From Nocardioides humilatus (GTDB lineage: Bacteria > Actinomycetota > Actinomycetes > Propionibacteriales > Nocardioidaceae): 64,000 nt of DNA. Below, piece by piece: positions 1-7,875 of this stretch (its first letter is position 1; every line of letters starts with the position of its first letter). A program made the translations under genes and the position numbers. The stretch covers positions 1 to 64,000 of the forward strand of contig NZ_VUJV01000003.1 in assembly GCF_008373755.1 (NCBI RefSeq). Direction: 5' to 3'. Under the pieces are notes generated by a model that searched no databases, was not told the origin of the DNA, and was given only the letters and a program-made list of their open reading frames with translations.

Positions 1-26
1 ACCTATGTCTCGACTCATCACACAAG

Positions 27-99
27 TGGAGCTGAGGGGACTCGAACCCCTGACCCTCTGCATGCCATGCAGATGCGCTACCAGCTGCGCCACAGCCCC
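27..99 (-). tRNA. tRNA-Ala (anticodon GGC)
   Basis: The minus strand folds into a 73-nt cloverleaf. The acceptor stem pairs GGGGCTG with CAGCTCC (one G-U), the D arm contains GCGC..GCGC, the anticodon stem pairs TCTGC with GCAGA around loop ATGGCAT, and the T arm contains GGTTCGAGTCC. The anticodon GGC decodes GCC alanine codons. CCA is not encoded and the discriminator base is A. Confidence 0.96.
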
Positions 100-160
100 G
101 TGGTTGCAACGCGGAGAACCTTACCGAACGCCGCGGCGTGGGTGAAATCCGGGTCGTAGA

Positions 161-203
161 GACCTTGGTTTCGAGTCTCGCTGCGCTCGCACCTCAACCA
201 GCG
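161..203 (-). repeat. Dispersed intergenic repeat, copy A
   Basis: Read on the minus strand this begins CGCTGGTTGAGGTGCGAGCG and matches a second copy at 41870-41913 with about four mismatches over 44 nt. Both copies lie directly downstream of a stop codon in the same orientation relative to that gene. The 3' half can form an imperfect hairpin (GAGAC..GTCTC). It looks like a mobile REP-like or terminator-like element. Confidence 0.6.
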
Positions 204-208
204 GTGGA

Positions 209-823
209 TCACGCCGTCCGGTTGTAGGCGGCCAGGGCCCAGCGGCCGGAGGGCCGCTCGACCAGCTCGACCCAGCCGCAGTTGGCCAGGGCCCGGAAGT
301 CCTGGGCCCAGTCGATCGGCCAGCCGAGCCAGTGGGCCATCGCGGTGCGGATGGCCGCGCCGTGCGCGACCACGAGGGCGGTCTGGCCGGGCTCGATCGC
401 CGCCGCAGCCTCCCTCAGCGCGGCGGTGAACCGCTCGGCGACCTGGGTCTGCGTCTCGGCGCCCGGGATGTCGTCCCAGTCGCCGGCACGGAACCGGGCG
501 TACTCCTCAGGGTCGAGGGCGGCGTACTCACTGTGGGTGAGGCCCTGCCGCTCCCCCAGGTAGCACTCCCGCAGGCGTTCGTCGTACGACGCCGTGAGGC
601 CTGTCGCCTCGGCGACCAGCCCGGTCGTCTGGCGCGCCCTCAGGAGGTCGGAGGAGAGCAACAGCACGGGCGAGAGCGCCGCGACCGCTGGCGCGACGGC
701 GGTGGCCTGGGCCAGACCGGTCTCGTCGAGGCCGGGGTCGAGGTGGCCCTGGATCCGTTGGGTGGCGTTCCACTCGGTGCGGCCGTGTCGCAGAAGGACG
801 AGCCGCCGCTCGAGGTCAGGCAC
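209..823 (-). CDS. Histidine phosphatase family protein (phosphoglycerate mutase-like)
   Basis: The 204-aa protein carries the RHG catalytic signature (Arg12-His13-Gly14 in LLRHGRTEWN) that forms the phosphohistidine, and the second catalytic histidine in VVAHGAAIR (His154). Family members hydrolyse phosphate esters; true mutases are a minority, and the substrate cannot be read from sequence. The GTG start overlaps the end of rsfS by 8 bp, making it the last gene of the nadD-rsfS operon. That arrangement recurs in related actinobacteria and hints at a housekeeping role, but no specific function is established. Confidence 0.9.
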   Translation of the reverse strand: MPDLERRLVLLRHGRTEWNATQRIQGHLDPGLDETGLAQATAVAPAVAALSPVLLLSSDLLRARQTTGLVAEATGLTASYDERLRECYLGERQGLTHSEYAALDPEEYARFRAGDWDDIPGAETQTQVAERFTAALREAAAAIEPGQTALVVAHGAAIRTAMAHWLGWPIDWAQDFRALANCGWVELVERPSGRWALAAYNRTA

Positions 824-1199
824 CGGAGACGGGACCGTGGACCTCGGCGGGCAGGTCGATGATCGGGCAGTCGCGCCAGAGCCGCTCGAGCGCGTAGAAC
901 TGCCGCTCCTCGGTGTGCTGCACGTGGACCACGATCTCGCCGTAGTCGATGAGGACCCAGCGACCGTCGCGCTCGCCCTCGCGGCGGATCGGCTTGGCGC
1001 CGATCTCGCGCAACTTGTCCTCGACCTCGTCGACGATCGCCTTGACCTGCCGGTCGTTGGCGCCGGACGCCAGCAGGAAGGCGTCGGTGATGGCGAGCTG
1101 TTCGCTCACGTCGAAGGCCAGGATCTCGGTGGCGAGCTTGTCGGCGGCGGCGAGTGCCGCCGCGTGGACCAGCTCGACGGCGTGCTCGGTCGCGGTCAT
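816..1199 (-). CDS. rsfS: Ribosome silencing factor RsfS
   Basis: This 127-aa protein belongs to the RsfS/Iojap family, which binds ribosomal protein L14 and blocks 30S-50S joining under starvation. The family core is visible: [18 protein letters not shown], then [19 protein letters not shown] and a C-terminal YALERLW block. The ATG at 1197-1199 was chosen because it shares an ATGA overlap with the nadD stop and gives the family's usual length; longer in-frame extensions only antisense-read nadD. Translational coupling to nadD is likely. Confidence 0.95.
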   Translation of the reverse strand: MTATEHAVELVHAAALAAADKLATEILAFDVSEQLAITDAFLLASGANDRQVKAIVDEVEDKLREIGAKPIRREGERDGRWVLIDYGEIVVHVQHTEERQFYALERLWRDCPIIDLPAEVHGPVSGA

Positions 1200-1819
1200 T
1201 TTTCTCCGGGTGGTGCGGCGTAGAGGCCGTGCTTGGTGATGTATTGCACGACCCCATCGGGGACGAGGTACCAGATCGGCTGCCCCGCCGCCTGCCGCTG
1301 ACGGCAGTCGGTGGACGAGATCGCGAGCGCCGGCACCTCCAACATCGTGACACGGTCGGGCGGGATCGCCGAAAGCGTGGCGGGGTCCATCTCCGAGCCG
1401 GGGCGCGTGCAACCGACGAAGTGGGCCAGCGCGAAGACCTCGTCGGCGTCGCGCCAGCTGAAGATGTCGGTCAGCGCGTCGGCCCCGGTGATGAAGAACA
1501 GGTCGGCGTCGGGACGCGCGGCGCGCAGGTCACGCAGCGTGTCCTTCGTGTAGGTCGGACCGCCACGGTCGATGTCGACCCGGCTGACGGTGAACCGCGG
1601 GTTGGCCGCCGTCGCGATGACCGTCATCAGGTAGCGGTGCTCGGCGGGCGAGACCTCGCGGTCGGCCTTCTGCCACGGCTCACCGGTCGGGACGAAGATG
1701 ACCTCGTCGAGCCCGAACCACCCCTGGACCTCCGAGGCAGCCACCAGGTGGCCGTGGTGGATGGGGTCGAACGTGCCACCCATCACCCCGACGCGGGGCC
1801 GCCGCTCGGGGCCCGTCAT
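1196..1819 (-). CDS. nadD: Nicotinate-nucleotide adenylyltransferase
   Basis: The 207-aa enzyme transfers AMP from ATP to nicotinate mononucleotide, the penultimate step of NAD synthesis. The nucleotidyltransferase signature [11 protein letters not shown] lies near residues 14-24 and the C-terminal ISSTDCR matches the ISSTxxR phosphate-binding motif. The ATG at 1817-1819 fits family length; a longer frame would add poorly conserved residues encoded opposite nothing recognisable. It begins 7 bp after the stop of the small membrane-protein gene and shares ATGA with rsfS, so the genes are cotranscribed. Confidence 0.95.
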   Translation of the reverse strand: MTGPERRPRVGVMGGTFDPIHHGHLVAASEVQGWFGLDEVIFVPTGEPWQKADREVSPAEHRYLMTVIATAANPRFTVSRVDIDRGGPTYTKDTLRDLRAARPDADLFFITGADALTDIFSWRDADEVFALAHFVGCTRPGSEMDPATLSAIPPDRVTMLEVPALAISSTDCRQRQAAGQPIWYLVPDGVVQYITKHGLYAAPPGEK

Positions 1820-1826
1820 CGAGACC

Positions 1827-1985
1827 TCAGCTGTGGTCCCGGCCGCCGCCGAACCAGACGAGCGCCAGGAGCAGGAAGAGCAGGAGGGCCAGCATGCCGC
1901 CACCGATGAACCACGGGTTCACGGCGGGCTCGCCGTGCTCCTCGGCGGCCTGGATCAGGGTGAGAGCGGTCAGGCTGATCTGCAT
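1827..1985 (-). CDS. Small single-pass membrane protein (52 aa)
   Basis: A short frame starts [20 protein letters not shown] and ends [10 protein letters not shown]. It has a glycine-rich turn (WFIGGG) followed by one strongly hydrophobic helix, [15 protein letters not shown], at about residues 31-45, so it should be a single-pass membrane protein. It sits 18 bp after the VTT-protein gene and 7 bp before nadD. As I recall, short membrane proteins of this kind precede nadD in related actinobacteria, but the function is unknown. The tight packing supports it as a real gene. Confidence 0.75.
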   Translation of the reverse strand: MQISLTALTLIQAAEEHGEPAVNPWFIGGGMLALLLFLLLALVWFGGGRDHS

Positions 1986-2003
1986 GGCGGGATCGTATCG
2001 GAC

Positions 2004-2465
2004 TCAGTGCACCGCGAAGTCCACGCCCAAGAACAGCAGCGTGAAGCGGATGCTCCGGCCGACCAGGACGGTGGGGATGAAGACCCACATCGGCATCTTC
2101 AAGATGCCGGCGACAGCCGCCATCGCGAGCAGAGGCGGGATGCCGGCCGACGCGGCGACGAAGATCACCCCGGCGGCATACCAGGGCCTCCCCTGCATGC
2201 GGCCGGCCCACTTCTCGTAGCTCGCCTTGACCTTGGGTTTGGCGAGCTTCTTCTGGGCCCACTTCGACTCGGCCCCGCGGCGGGCGGCTTCGTACCAGAT
2301 GATCTTGCCGACGGTCGCTCCCGCACCGGCTGCGATGCCCAGGGAGATCGAGGTCCCCACGCTCGGGTCGGCGGCAGCGGCGCCGAGGATGTAGACCTCG
2401 ATCGGGAGGAAGGGAAGCAGGGCCGAGGCGATGCTGAAAGCAAACGTCGTCAGCCACAGGATCAT
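2004..2465 (-). CDS. VTT-type (DedA/SNARE-associated) small membrane protein
   Basis: The 153-aa protein has hydrophobic segments at about residues 1-30, 35-55, 95-125 and 128-150. The pattern FLPIEVYILGAAAADP, then GATVGKIIWYEAARRG, resembles the VTT/DedA fold with a re-entrant loop followed by a conserved glycine-rich helix. DedA relatives act as lipid scramblases or flippases, which fits the preceding gene, a CDP-alcohol phosphatidyltransferase with which it shares ATGA (2462-2465). The substrate is unknown, and it could alternatively be called YqaA-like. Confidence 0.75.
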   Translation of the reverse strand: MILWLTTFAFSIASALLPFLPIEVYILGAAAADPSVGTSISLGIAAGAGATVGKIIWYEAARRGAESKWAQKKLAKPKVKASYEKWAGRMQGRPWYAAGVIFVAASAGIPPLLAMAAVAGILKMPMWVFIPTVLVGRSIRFTLLFLGVDFAVH

Positions 2466-3106
2466 GCGACCGCGACCTTGTCGGGCACCGGCAGGCCGAG
2501 CTGGAGCAGCCAGCGCAGCGAGACGCACTTGAGGACGAGCAGCCCGATCGCGATGAGGGTGCCGAGCCACACCCAGCCGCTGACGAGCAAGATGACGGCG
2601 AAGGCACCGGAGTTGGCGGCCTTGCCGACGCGCGACCAGTTCCAGACGTAGATCCGGCGGTCGATCACGTGGAAGTAGTTGGGGCTGCGGATCGGCCAAG
2701 CGAGGAAGGCCAGCGAGAGGTACATGTCGATGACCATGAACTCGAAGAGGTAGATCGCGACCGGGATCCCGATCCAGCGCATCGGCTCGTCGCTGATCCA
2801 CCCGCCCGGCTGGAGCCAGATCAGGCCGACGTAGAGGACCCCGCAGCTCAGCCGGTCACACATCATGTCGATCACGGCGCCCATACGGGTCTCGCAGTCG
2901 CGCCAGCGCGCCCACTCCCCGTCGATGCTGTCGCCCACCCAGTAGGTGACCAAGCCGATCACGATCCAAGTGAGGCTGGCCTCGTGAGCCGCCCACACCG
3001 CGATCGCGATCGTGATGATCGTGCGCACGAACGTGATGATCGTGGCGCCCGTGAACAGCCGTTCGGTGGACGCGTCTGCGTAGTAGCGGTCCGGACCACC
3101 TGCCAT
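2462..3106 (-). CDS. CDP-alcohol phosphatidyltransferase family protein
   Basis: The 214-aa integral membrane enzyme should join a CDP-linked lipid head or tail to an alcohol acceptor in phospholipid synthesis. The signature DxxDGxxAR...GxxxDxxxD is complete: Asp59, Asp62-Gly63, Ala66-Arg67, Gly76, Asp80 and Asp84. About six hydrophobic helices follow. The ATG at 3104-3106 was chosen over longer frames because upstream residues show no membrane or family character. It heads the six-gene operon toward nadD and diverges from an acyltransferase gene 38 bp away. The acceptor alcohol cannot be deduced. Confidence 0.88.
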   Translation of the reverse strand: MAGGPDRYYADASTERLFTGATIITFVRTIITIAIAVWAAHEASLTWIVIGLVTYWVGDSIDGEWARWRDCETRMGAVIDMMCDRLSCGVLYVGLIWLQPGGWISDEPMRWIGIPVAIYLFEFMVIDMYLSLAFLAWPIRSPNYFHVIDRRIYVWNWSRVGKAANSGAFAVILLVSGWVWLGTLIAIGLLVLKCVSLRWLLQLGLPVPDKVAVA

Positions 3107-3144
3107 GGCGCGAAACCTACCTTGCCACCCACTACGGTCAGCCC

Positions 3145-3735
3145 ATGGCACACAAGATGAGGGTCCGACGAGGTCTGGCACGCGGCTTGATCCGAGCCAC
3201 GCGGTGGAAGCTCGTCGGCACGGTGCCGACCAAGGGCATCCTCGTCGGCGCTCCCCACACCTCGCGGTGGGACTTCATCGCCATGCTGGCCATCGCCTGG
3301 GGCAACAGCGCTCGGCCGCAGGTCCTCATCAAGCACACCTACTTCAAGGGCCCGCTCTCGTGGCTGCTGCGCGCGCTCGGCGGGATCCCCCTCGACAAGG
3401 GCAACCCCGGTGCGACGATCCGAGCGCTCCTCAAGGAGGCCGAGGGCCACGACTCCTTCCTGCTCGTCATCGCCCCGGAGGCCACGCGGAGCAAGACCGA
3501 GTATTGGAAGCCCGGCTTCTACAAGATCGCCGGCCAGACGGGCCTGCCCATCGGCCTCGGCTTCATCGACGGCACGACCCGCACCTTGGGGATGGGGCCG
3601 ATCTTCGACCCGTCGGGCGACGTCGTGGCCGACATGGACATGGTCCGCGACTTCTACAAGGACAAGCGCGGCGTCCACCCGGAGGAGTGGGCCGAGCCCC
3701 GACTCCGGGAGGAGGGCCCAGCGCAACCAGCCTGA
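3145..3735 (+). CDS. 1-acyl-sn-glycerol-3-phosphate acyltransferase family protein
   Basis: The 196-aa PlsC-like protein has acyltransferase motif I HTSRWD (HxxxxD, His38 to Asp43), a PLDKGN block and motif III EATRS (Glu112-Ser116), equivalent to the usual EGTRS. It should acylate a lysophospholipid-type acceptor. Unlike typical PlsC there is no obvious N-terminal membrane helix. It diverges from the CDP-alcohol phosphatidyltransferase operon with only 38 bp between the starts, so the two phospholipid genes probably share a promoter region. Confidence 0.85.
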   Translation: MAHKMRVRRGLARGLIRATRWKLVGTVPTKGILVGAPHTSRWDFIAMLAIAWGNSARPQVLIKHTYFKGPLSWLLRALGGIPLDKGNPGATIRALLKEAEGHDSFLLVIAPEATRSKTEYWKPGFYKIAGQTGLPIGLGFIDGTTRTLGMGPIFDPSGDVVADMDMVRDFYKDKRGVHPEEWAEPRLREEGPAQPA

Positions 3736-3760
3736 CCGCCCGCCCCGGCTGCTTCGTCGG

Positions 3761-4852
3761 TCAGGACCGGGTCGCGACGTAGTAGCTGTTGAACATGTCG
3801 TGCGCGACCTCGCGCACCTCGACGTGGTTGAAGCCCGCCTCGGCGAGCATCCGCTCGGCCGTCTGACGCCCCCACGCCGTCCCGAGCCCGTCGCCGCCCT
3901 GGGCCAGCGACACCGTCATGCAGTGCATCAGCGAGACGGTGTAGAGGAAGGTCGAGCCGGGCTGGTCGATGTTCTCGTGGACGTGGCTCGACGCCTTGAT
4001 GTCGACCATCAGGAAGGTCCCGCCGGGCTTCAGGGCGGTCGCGACCTGGGCGAGCACCCGCGCGGGGTGCGCCTGGTCGTGGATCGCGTCGAAGGCCGTC
4101 ACGACGTCGTACTCCTCGCTGACGCCGAGCTCAGCGATGTCACGGACGACGAATTCCGCGTTGTCCAAGCCCCAGGCGACCGCTTCGGCACGGGCGGCGT
4201 CGATCGCTTCGGCCGCGAAGTCGAAGCCGACGAACCGGCTGGCCGGGTAGGCGCGGGCGAGCAGGTTGACCGCGTGCCCTGACCCGCAGCCGACATCGGC
4301 GACGGCGGCACCCGCCGTCAACCTGTCGTGCAGCCCGGGCACCGCCGGCACCACGGCGTCGATGAGCCCGGCGTCGTGCGTCGCCGTGCTGTCCTCGTTC
4401 ATCAGCGCGTGGAAGCGCGGGAAGCCCTCGTAGCCGACTCCCCCGCCCTCGGTGAAGCAGCGCACGACGTCGGACTCGACCTGGGCCAGCAACGGCACGA
4501 GCTGCATCATCCGGGCGAAGTTGCCCGGCCCTGCAGCCGTGGTGAGGCAGGCGGCGTGCTCCGCCGGCAGCCAGTACGTCGACCGTGCCGGATCGTGCTC
4601 GACGACGCGACCGGCGGTCACCCCGTCGAGCCACTCGCGCACGTAGCGCTCGTGGAGCCCGGCGGCCGCGGCGATCTCGACGCTGGTCGACGGCGAGAGC
4701 GTGGCCATCGTGTCGAACAGGCCGGTCTGGTGGCCGACGCTCAGCAGCAGGCACAGCGCGGAGTCGTTGAAGACGCCGAGCATCCGGCCGGCGAACTCCT
4801 CGATCGCGGCGGACTCCACAGGGGCGGTGGGCGTGTCGGTGGTGATGGTCAT
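3761..4852 (-). CDS. Class I SAM-dependent methyltransferase with N-terminal winged helix
   Basis: The 363-aa protein begins with a winged-helix-like domain (about residues 30-110, including AAAAGLHERYVREWLDG), as in O-methyltransferases that dimerise through it. The Rossmann fold follows, with SAM motif VADVGCGSGHAVNLLA at about 184-199, an acidic loop FVGFDF and the post-I motif ALKPGGTFLMVDI. The overall plan resembles mycobacterial Rv2258c-type enzymes of unknown substrate. It lies downstream of a LuxR-type regulator gene, separated by 122 bp holding a perfect palindrome, so that regulator may control it. Confidence 0.87.
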   Translation of the reverse strand: MTITTDTPTAPVESAAIEEFAGRMLGVFNDSALCLLLSVGHQTGLFDTMATLSPSTSVEIAAAAGLHERYVREWLDGVTAGRVVEHDPARSTYWLPAEHAACLTTAAGPGNFARMMQLVPLLAQVESDVVRCFTEGGGVGYEGFPRFHALMNEDSTATHDAGLIDAVVPAVPGLHDRLTAGAAVADVGCGSGHAVNLLARAYPASRFVGFDFAAEAIDAARAEAVAWGLDNAEFVVRDIAELGVSEEYDVVTAFDAIHDQAHPARVLAQVATALKPGGTFLMVDIKASSHVHENIDQPGSTFLYTVSLMHCMTVSLAQGGDGLGTAWGRQTAERMLAEAGFNHVEVREVAHDMFNSYYVATRS

Positions 4853-4926
4853 GACGGGCTCCTGGACGGGTCGGAGGGTGGAGTCACGACGCTAGGTCCG
4901 GGTCAGCGCGCTGCGCTTCGGCTGAA

Positions 4927-4967
4927 ATGTGCAGCAGCGCAACGCGCGTCTGCACATCGATGTGCAG
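4927..4967. promoter_or_regulatory. Three ATGTGCAG half-sites including an 18-bp perfect palindrome
   Basis: CTGCACATCGATGTGCAG at 4950-4967 is a perfect 18-bp palindrome, and a third half-site ATGTGCAG lies at 4927-4934, 23 bp away from the first arm. The block is between the stop of the LuxR-type regulator (4975) and the start of the methyltransferase (4852), about 75-115 bp upstream of the latter. The dyad is typical of a dimeric HTH-regulator operator. It is unlikely to be a simple terminator, because the arms are separated by only a palindromic centre and no T-tract follows. Confidence 0.5.
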
Positions 4968-4974
4968 GTGCTGG

Positions 4975-6516
4975 TCAGCCGACCGGGCGTTGCTGGTGGG
5001 CCCACGCGGCGGCGGCCGTGCGGGAGGCCACCCCGACCTTCACGAAGATGTTGGCCAGGTGCCGCGCGACGGTCTTCTCGCTGATGACGAGCCGGGCGGC
5101 GACCTCCCGGTTGGACAACCCCTCGGCGACCGCGCCGAGGATCTCCCACTCGCGGCCCGTCAGACCACCGGGGAGCGCGATCGCCCGCTCCGGCGCGATC
5201 GCCCTGTCGAGGAGCGATCGGGCGATGTCTTCGTCGTAGATCGCACCCATCGCGCGCGCGGCAGCAACGGCCGCCCGCAGCGGCGCCACCGCTGCTTCCG
5301 GATCTCCCGAGGCGAGGAGCACCGCTCCCCGAGCGGTCTGCGCCCAGGCGCGGAACCCTGGTGAGGCGTAGGTCGCAGCGAGCTGCTCGAGCTCTGCCGC
5401 TGCGGCGTCGGCGGCCGCGACGTCACCCCGTGCACACCCGATCGTGACCTGGGCGGCGAGCAGCCGGGCGCGCGGGAACGGTGCGCCCTGCTCGGCGAGG
5501 GCACCGCGGATGGCGACGGCGGCATCGTCGGTCCGGCCCTGGGCGATCAGGAGGAGCGCGGCGCCGGGTTGCGGGACCCGACCGAGAGCGGCTGCTGCGT
5601 CGTACTCCTCGGCGGCGCCGAGCAGGTCGCCGCGCAACCGGCGCGACTCGCCGATCTCGTAGTGCGCCTCGGCCACGGCCTCGACGTTGAGGTCGGCCAG
5701 GTCCGTGCAGGCCTGAGCAGCGGCGCGCTCGGCGGCATCGAGGTCGCCCTGGATGCGCAACAGCTGCGCGCGGTGCACCCGGCAGATGCCCGCGAACATG
5801 ACGGCGCTGGTCGAGAGGTCGCACCAGCGCTCGGTCGCCTCGGTCCACCGGCGCGCCCGCGCGACGTCGCCCAGCTCGGTGCAGATCGCGATCATCTGGC
5901 AGTAGAGGTTGCCCGACTCCCCCGGTCCGATCCGGCCAGCCAGCACCGGGAGCATCGCCTCGTCGAGGAGCTCGAACCCGCGGGCCGGGTCGCCGCCGTG
6001 GATCGCCAGCAGGCCCTCCAGGGCGAGTCCGGCGCAGCCGAGGAACGGCTCGCCGAGGTCGGTGGCCATCTGCTGCAGCTGGCGGGCAGCGGCGAGCGCG
6101 CCCGCCGCGTCGCCCATCCCCATCAGACCCTGGGCGTCCATCCACAGGAGGAACCCCTGCCCCAGGCTGGGGGGCTGTCCCGCGAGCAGCCGCCGCGCGC
6201 GGCTCAACCACCCCGAGCCGACCTCCGGCTCGCCGCGCATCATCCAGTGGAAGCCGGTCTCGAGGGCGACCATCGCCGCCCGGTCGACCTGCCCCTCGGC
6301 CACGAAGCGCTCGTGGCACTCCTCGCAGATCTCGATGGTCTCCCGGATCAGCCCCAGCCACCACGCGGCATCGCCGAGGGCGTAGAGCCCCTCGCTGTCG
6401 AGCTCGCCCGTCCGGCGGAGTGCCGTGAGCCCGTCGTAGGCCGCGACGAAGTCTCGGCGCTCCCTGGCTCGGAGCGCCTGGCTCAGCCGATCGGCATGCG
6501 ACCTCGGGCCGGACAT
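4975..6516 (-). CDS. LuxR-family transcriptional regulator with large TPR-like N-terminus
   Basis: The 513-aa protein has an Ala/Arg-rich helical N-terminus of about 440 residues with TPR-like helix pairs (for example YALGDAAWWLGLIRETIEIC), but no Walker motif, so it is not a full LAL/MalT ATPase regulator. The C-terminal LuxR HTH begins LTGREWEILGAVAEGLSNRE and continues with SEKTVARHLANIFVKVGV. The TPR part probably binds a protein or ligand. It begins 2 bp after the proA stop, so it may be cotranscribed with proA, and it precedes a methyltransferase preceded by palindromic sites. Confidence 0.85.
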   Translation of the reverse strand: MSGPRSHADRLSQALRARERRDFVAAYDGLTALRRTGELDSEGLYALGDAAWWLGLIRETIEICEECHERFVAEGQVDRAAMVALETGFHWMMRGEPEVGSGWLSRARRLLAGQPPSLGQGFLLWMDAQGLMGMGDAAGALAAARQLQQMATDLGEPFLGCAGLALEGLLAIHGGDPARGFELLDEAMLPVLAGRIGPGESGNLYCQMIAICTELGDVARARRWTEATERWCDLSTSAVMFAGICRVHRAQLLRIQGDLDAAERAAAQACTDLADLNVEAVAEAHYEIGESRRLRGDLLGAAEEYDAAAALGRVPQPGAALLLIAQGRTDDAAVAIRGALAEQGAPFPRARLLAAQVTIGCARGDVAAADAAAAELEQLAATYASPGFRAWAQTARGAVLLASGDPEAAVAPLRAAVAAARAMGAIYDEDIARSLLDRAIAPERAIALPGGLTGREWEILGAVAEGLSNREVAARLVISEKTVARHLANIFVKVGVASRTAAAAWAHQQRPVG

Positions 6517-6518
6517 GG

Positions 6519-7769
6519 CTACCTGACGTGGCCCTCACCGATGACGACGTATTTCGTCGACGTCATCTCGGGAAGGCCCATCGGCCCTCGCGCGTGCAGC
6601 TTCTGCGTACTGATCCCGATCTCAGCGCCGAACCCGAACTCGCCGCCGTCAGTGAAGCGGGTCGAGGCGTTGACCAGGACCGCGGCCGAGTCGACCTCGG
6701 CGACGAAGCGGCGAGCTGCTGCCTGGTCCTCGGTGACGATCGCATCGGAGTGCTGGCTGGACCAGCGGCGGATGTGGTCCAGCGCCGCGTCCAGGTCAGG
6801 TACGACGCGCGCCGCGATGTCGAGGGAGAGATATTCGGTCGCCCAGTCCTCGTCGGTGGCCGGCACCACGTCGCCGTAGGCGGAGAACGCCTCGTCGCCG
6901 TGCAGCGTCACCCCGGCCTCCTGCAGTGCCGCAACCACCCGCGGCAAGAAGGCGTCGGCCACCGACTCGTGCACGAGGAGCGACTCGGCGGCGTTGCAGA
7001 CGCTGGTGCGATGGGTCTTGGCGTTGATCACGATCGCCAGCGCCTTCTCGAGGTCGGCCGCCGCGTCGACGTAGACGTGGCAGTTGCCCACGCCGGTCTC
7101 GATCACCGGCACGGTCGACTCCTCGACCACCGACTGGATGAGGCCGGCGCCACCCCGCGGGATGAGTACGTCGACGTGCCCCCGGGCGCGCATCAGCGCC
7201 TTGACGCTCTCGTGGGTGTCGCCGGGCACCAGCTGCACGACGTCGGCCGGCAGCCCAGCGCCGACCACCGCGTCGCGGAGCACCTCGACGATCGCTGTGT
7301 TGCTCGACCGAGCGCTCGAGCTGCCGCGCAGCAGCACCGCGTTGCCCGACTTGAGGCAGATGCCGGCGGCGTCGGCGGTCACGTTGGGGCGAGCCTCGTA
7401 GATCATGCCGACGACGCCGAAGGGCACGCGCACCTGGCGCAGCTCGAGCCCGTTGGCGAGCACACCACCGCGGACGACCTCGCCCACGGGGTCGGGCAGG
7501 CCCGCGACGTCTCGCAGCCCCTGGGCCATGCCCGCGATCCGGTCGGGCGTGAGGCGCAGCCGGTCGATGATGTTGGGCGGGGTGCCGCCCTCCTCGGCCC
7601 TGCGTACGTCCTCGGCATTCGCCGCGACGACCTCGTCGGCGCGCGCGAGGAGTGCGTCGGCCATCGCGTGGAGCGCGACGTCCTTGGTCGCCCGCGTAGC
7701 GAGCGCGAGGGCTCGGCTGGCGACTCGCGCGCGGCCTGCTACGTCAATCACGTCATCGGCGATGCTCAC
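6519..7769 (-). CDS. proA: Glutamate-5-semialdehyde (gamma-glutamyl phosphate) reductase
   Basis: ProA reduces gamma-glutamyl phosphate with NADPH in proline synthesis. The 416-aa protein shows the family's [20 protein letters not shown] block, [16 protein letters not shown], the nucleotide loop [10 protein letters not shown] and the catalytic cysteine in [13 protein letters not shown]. The GTG at 7767-7769 ([11 protein letters not shown]) was preferred because known ProA proteins begin near here; an in-frame TTG at 7799 would add ten residues. The usual partner proB is not in the window. The LuxR-type gene follows after 2 bp. Confidence 0.95.
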   Translation of the reverse strand: MSIADDVIDVAGRARVASRALALATRATKDVALHAMADALLARADEVVAANAEDVRRAEEGGTPPNIIDRLRLTPDRIAGMAQGLRDVAGLPDPVGEVVRGGVLANGLELRQVRVPFGVVGMIYEARPNVTADAAGICLKSGNAVLLRGSSSARSSNTAIVEVLRDAVVGAGLPADVVQLVPGDTHESVKALMRARGHVDVLIPRGGAGLIQSVVEESTVPVIETGVGNCHVYVDAAADLEKALAIVINAKTHRTSVCNAAESLLVHESVADAFLPRVVAALQEAGVTLHGDEAFSAYGDVVPATDEDWATEYLSLDIAARVVPDLDAALDHIRRWSSQHSDAIVTEDQAAARRFVAEVDSAAVLVNASTRFTDGGEFGFGAEIGISTQKLHARGPMGLPEMTSTKYVVIGEGHVR

Positions 7770-7875
7770 CTGTGCAAGGTTAGTGCCGGTCGGACGCAAC
7801 CAACCGGTCGTCTCGGGCGTCTACCAGTAAGGCGCGGACCCGCGCCTGACCTTTGTCCTGCTCGAGGAGGAGTTC

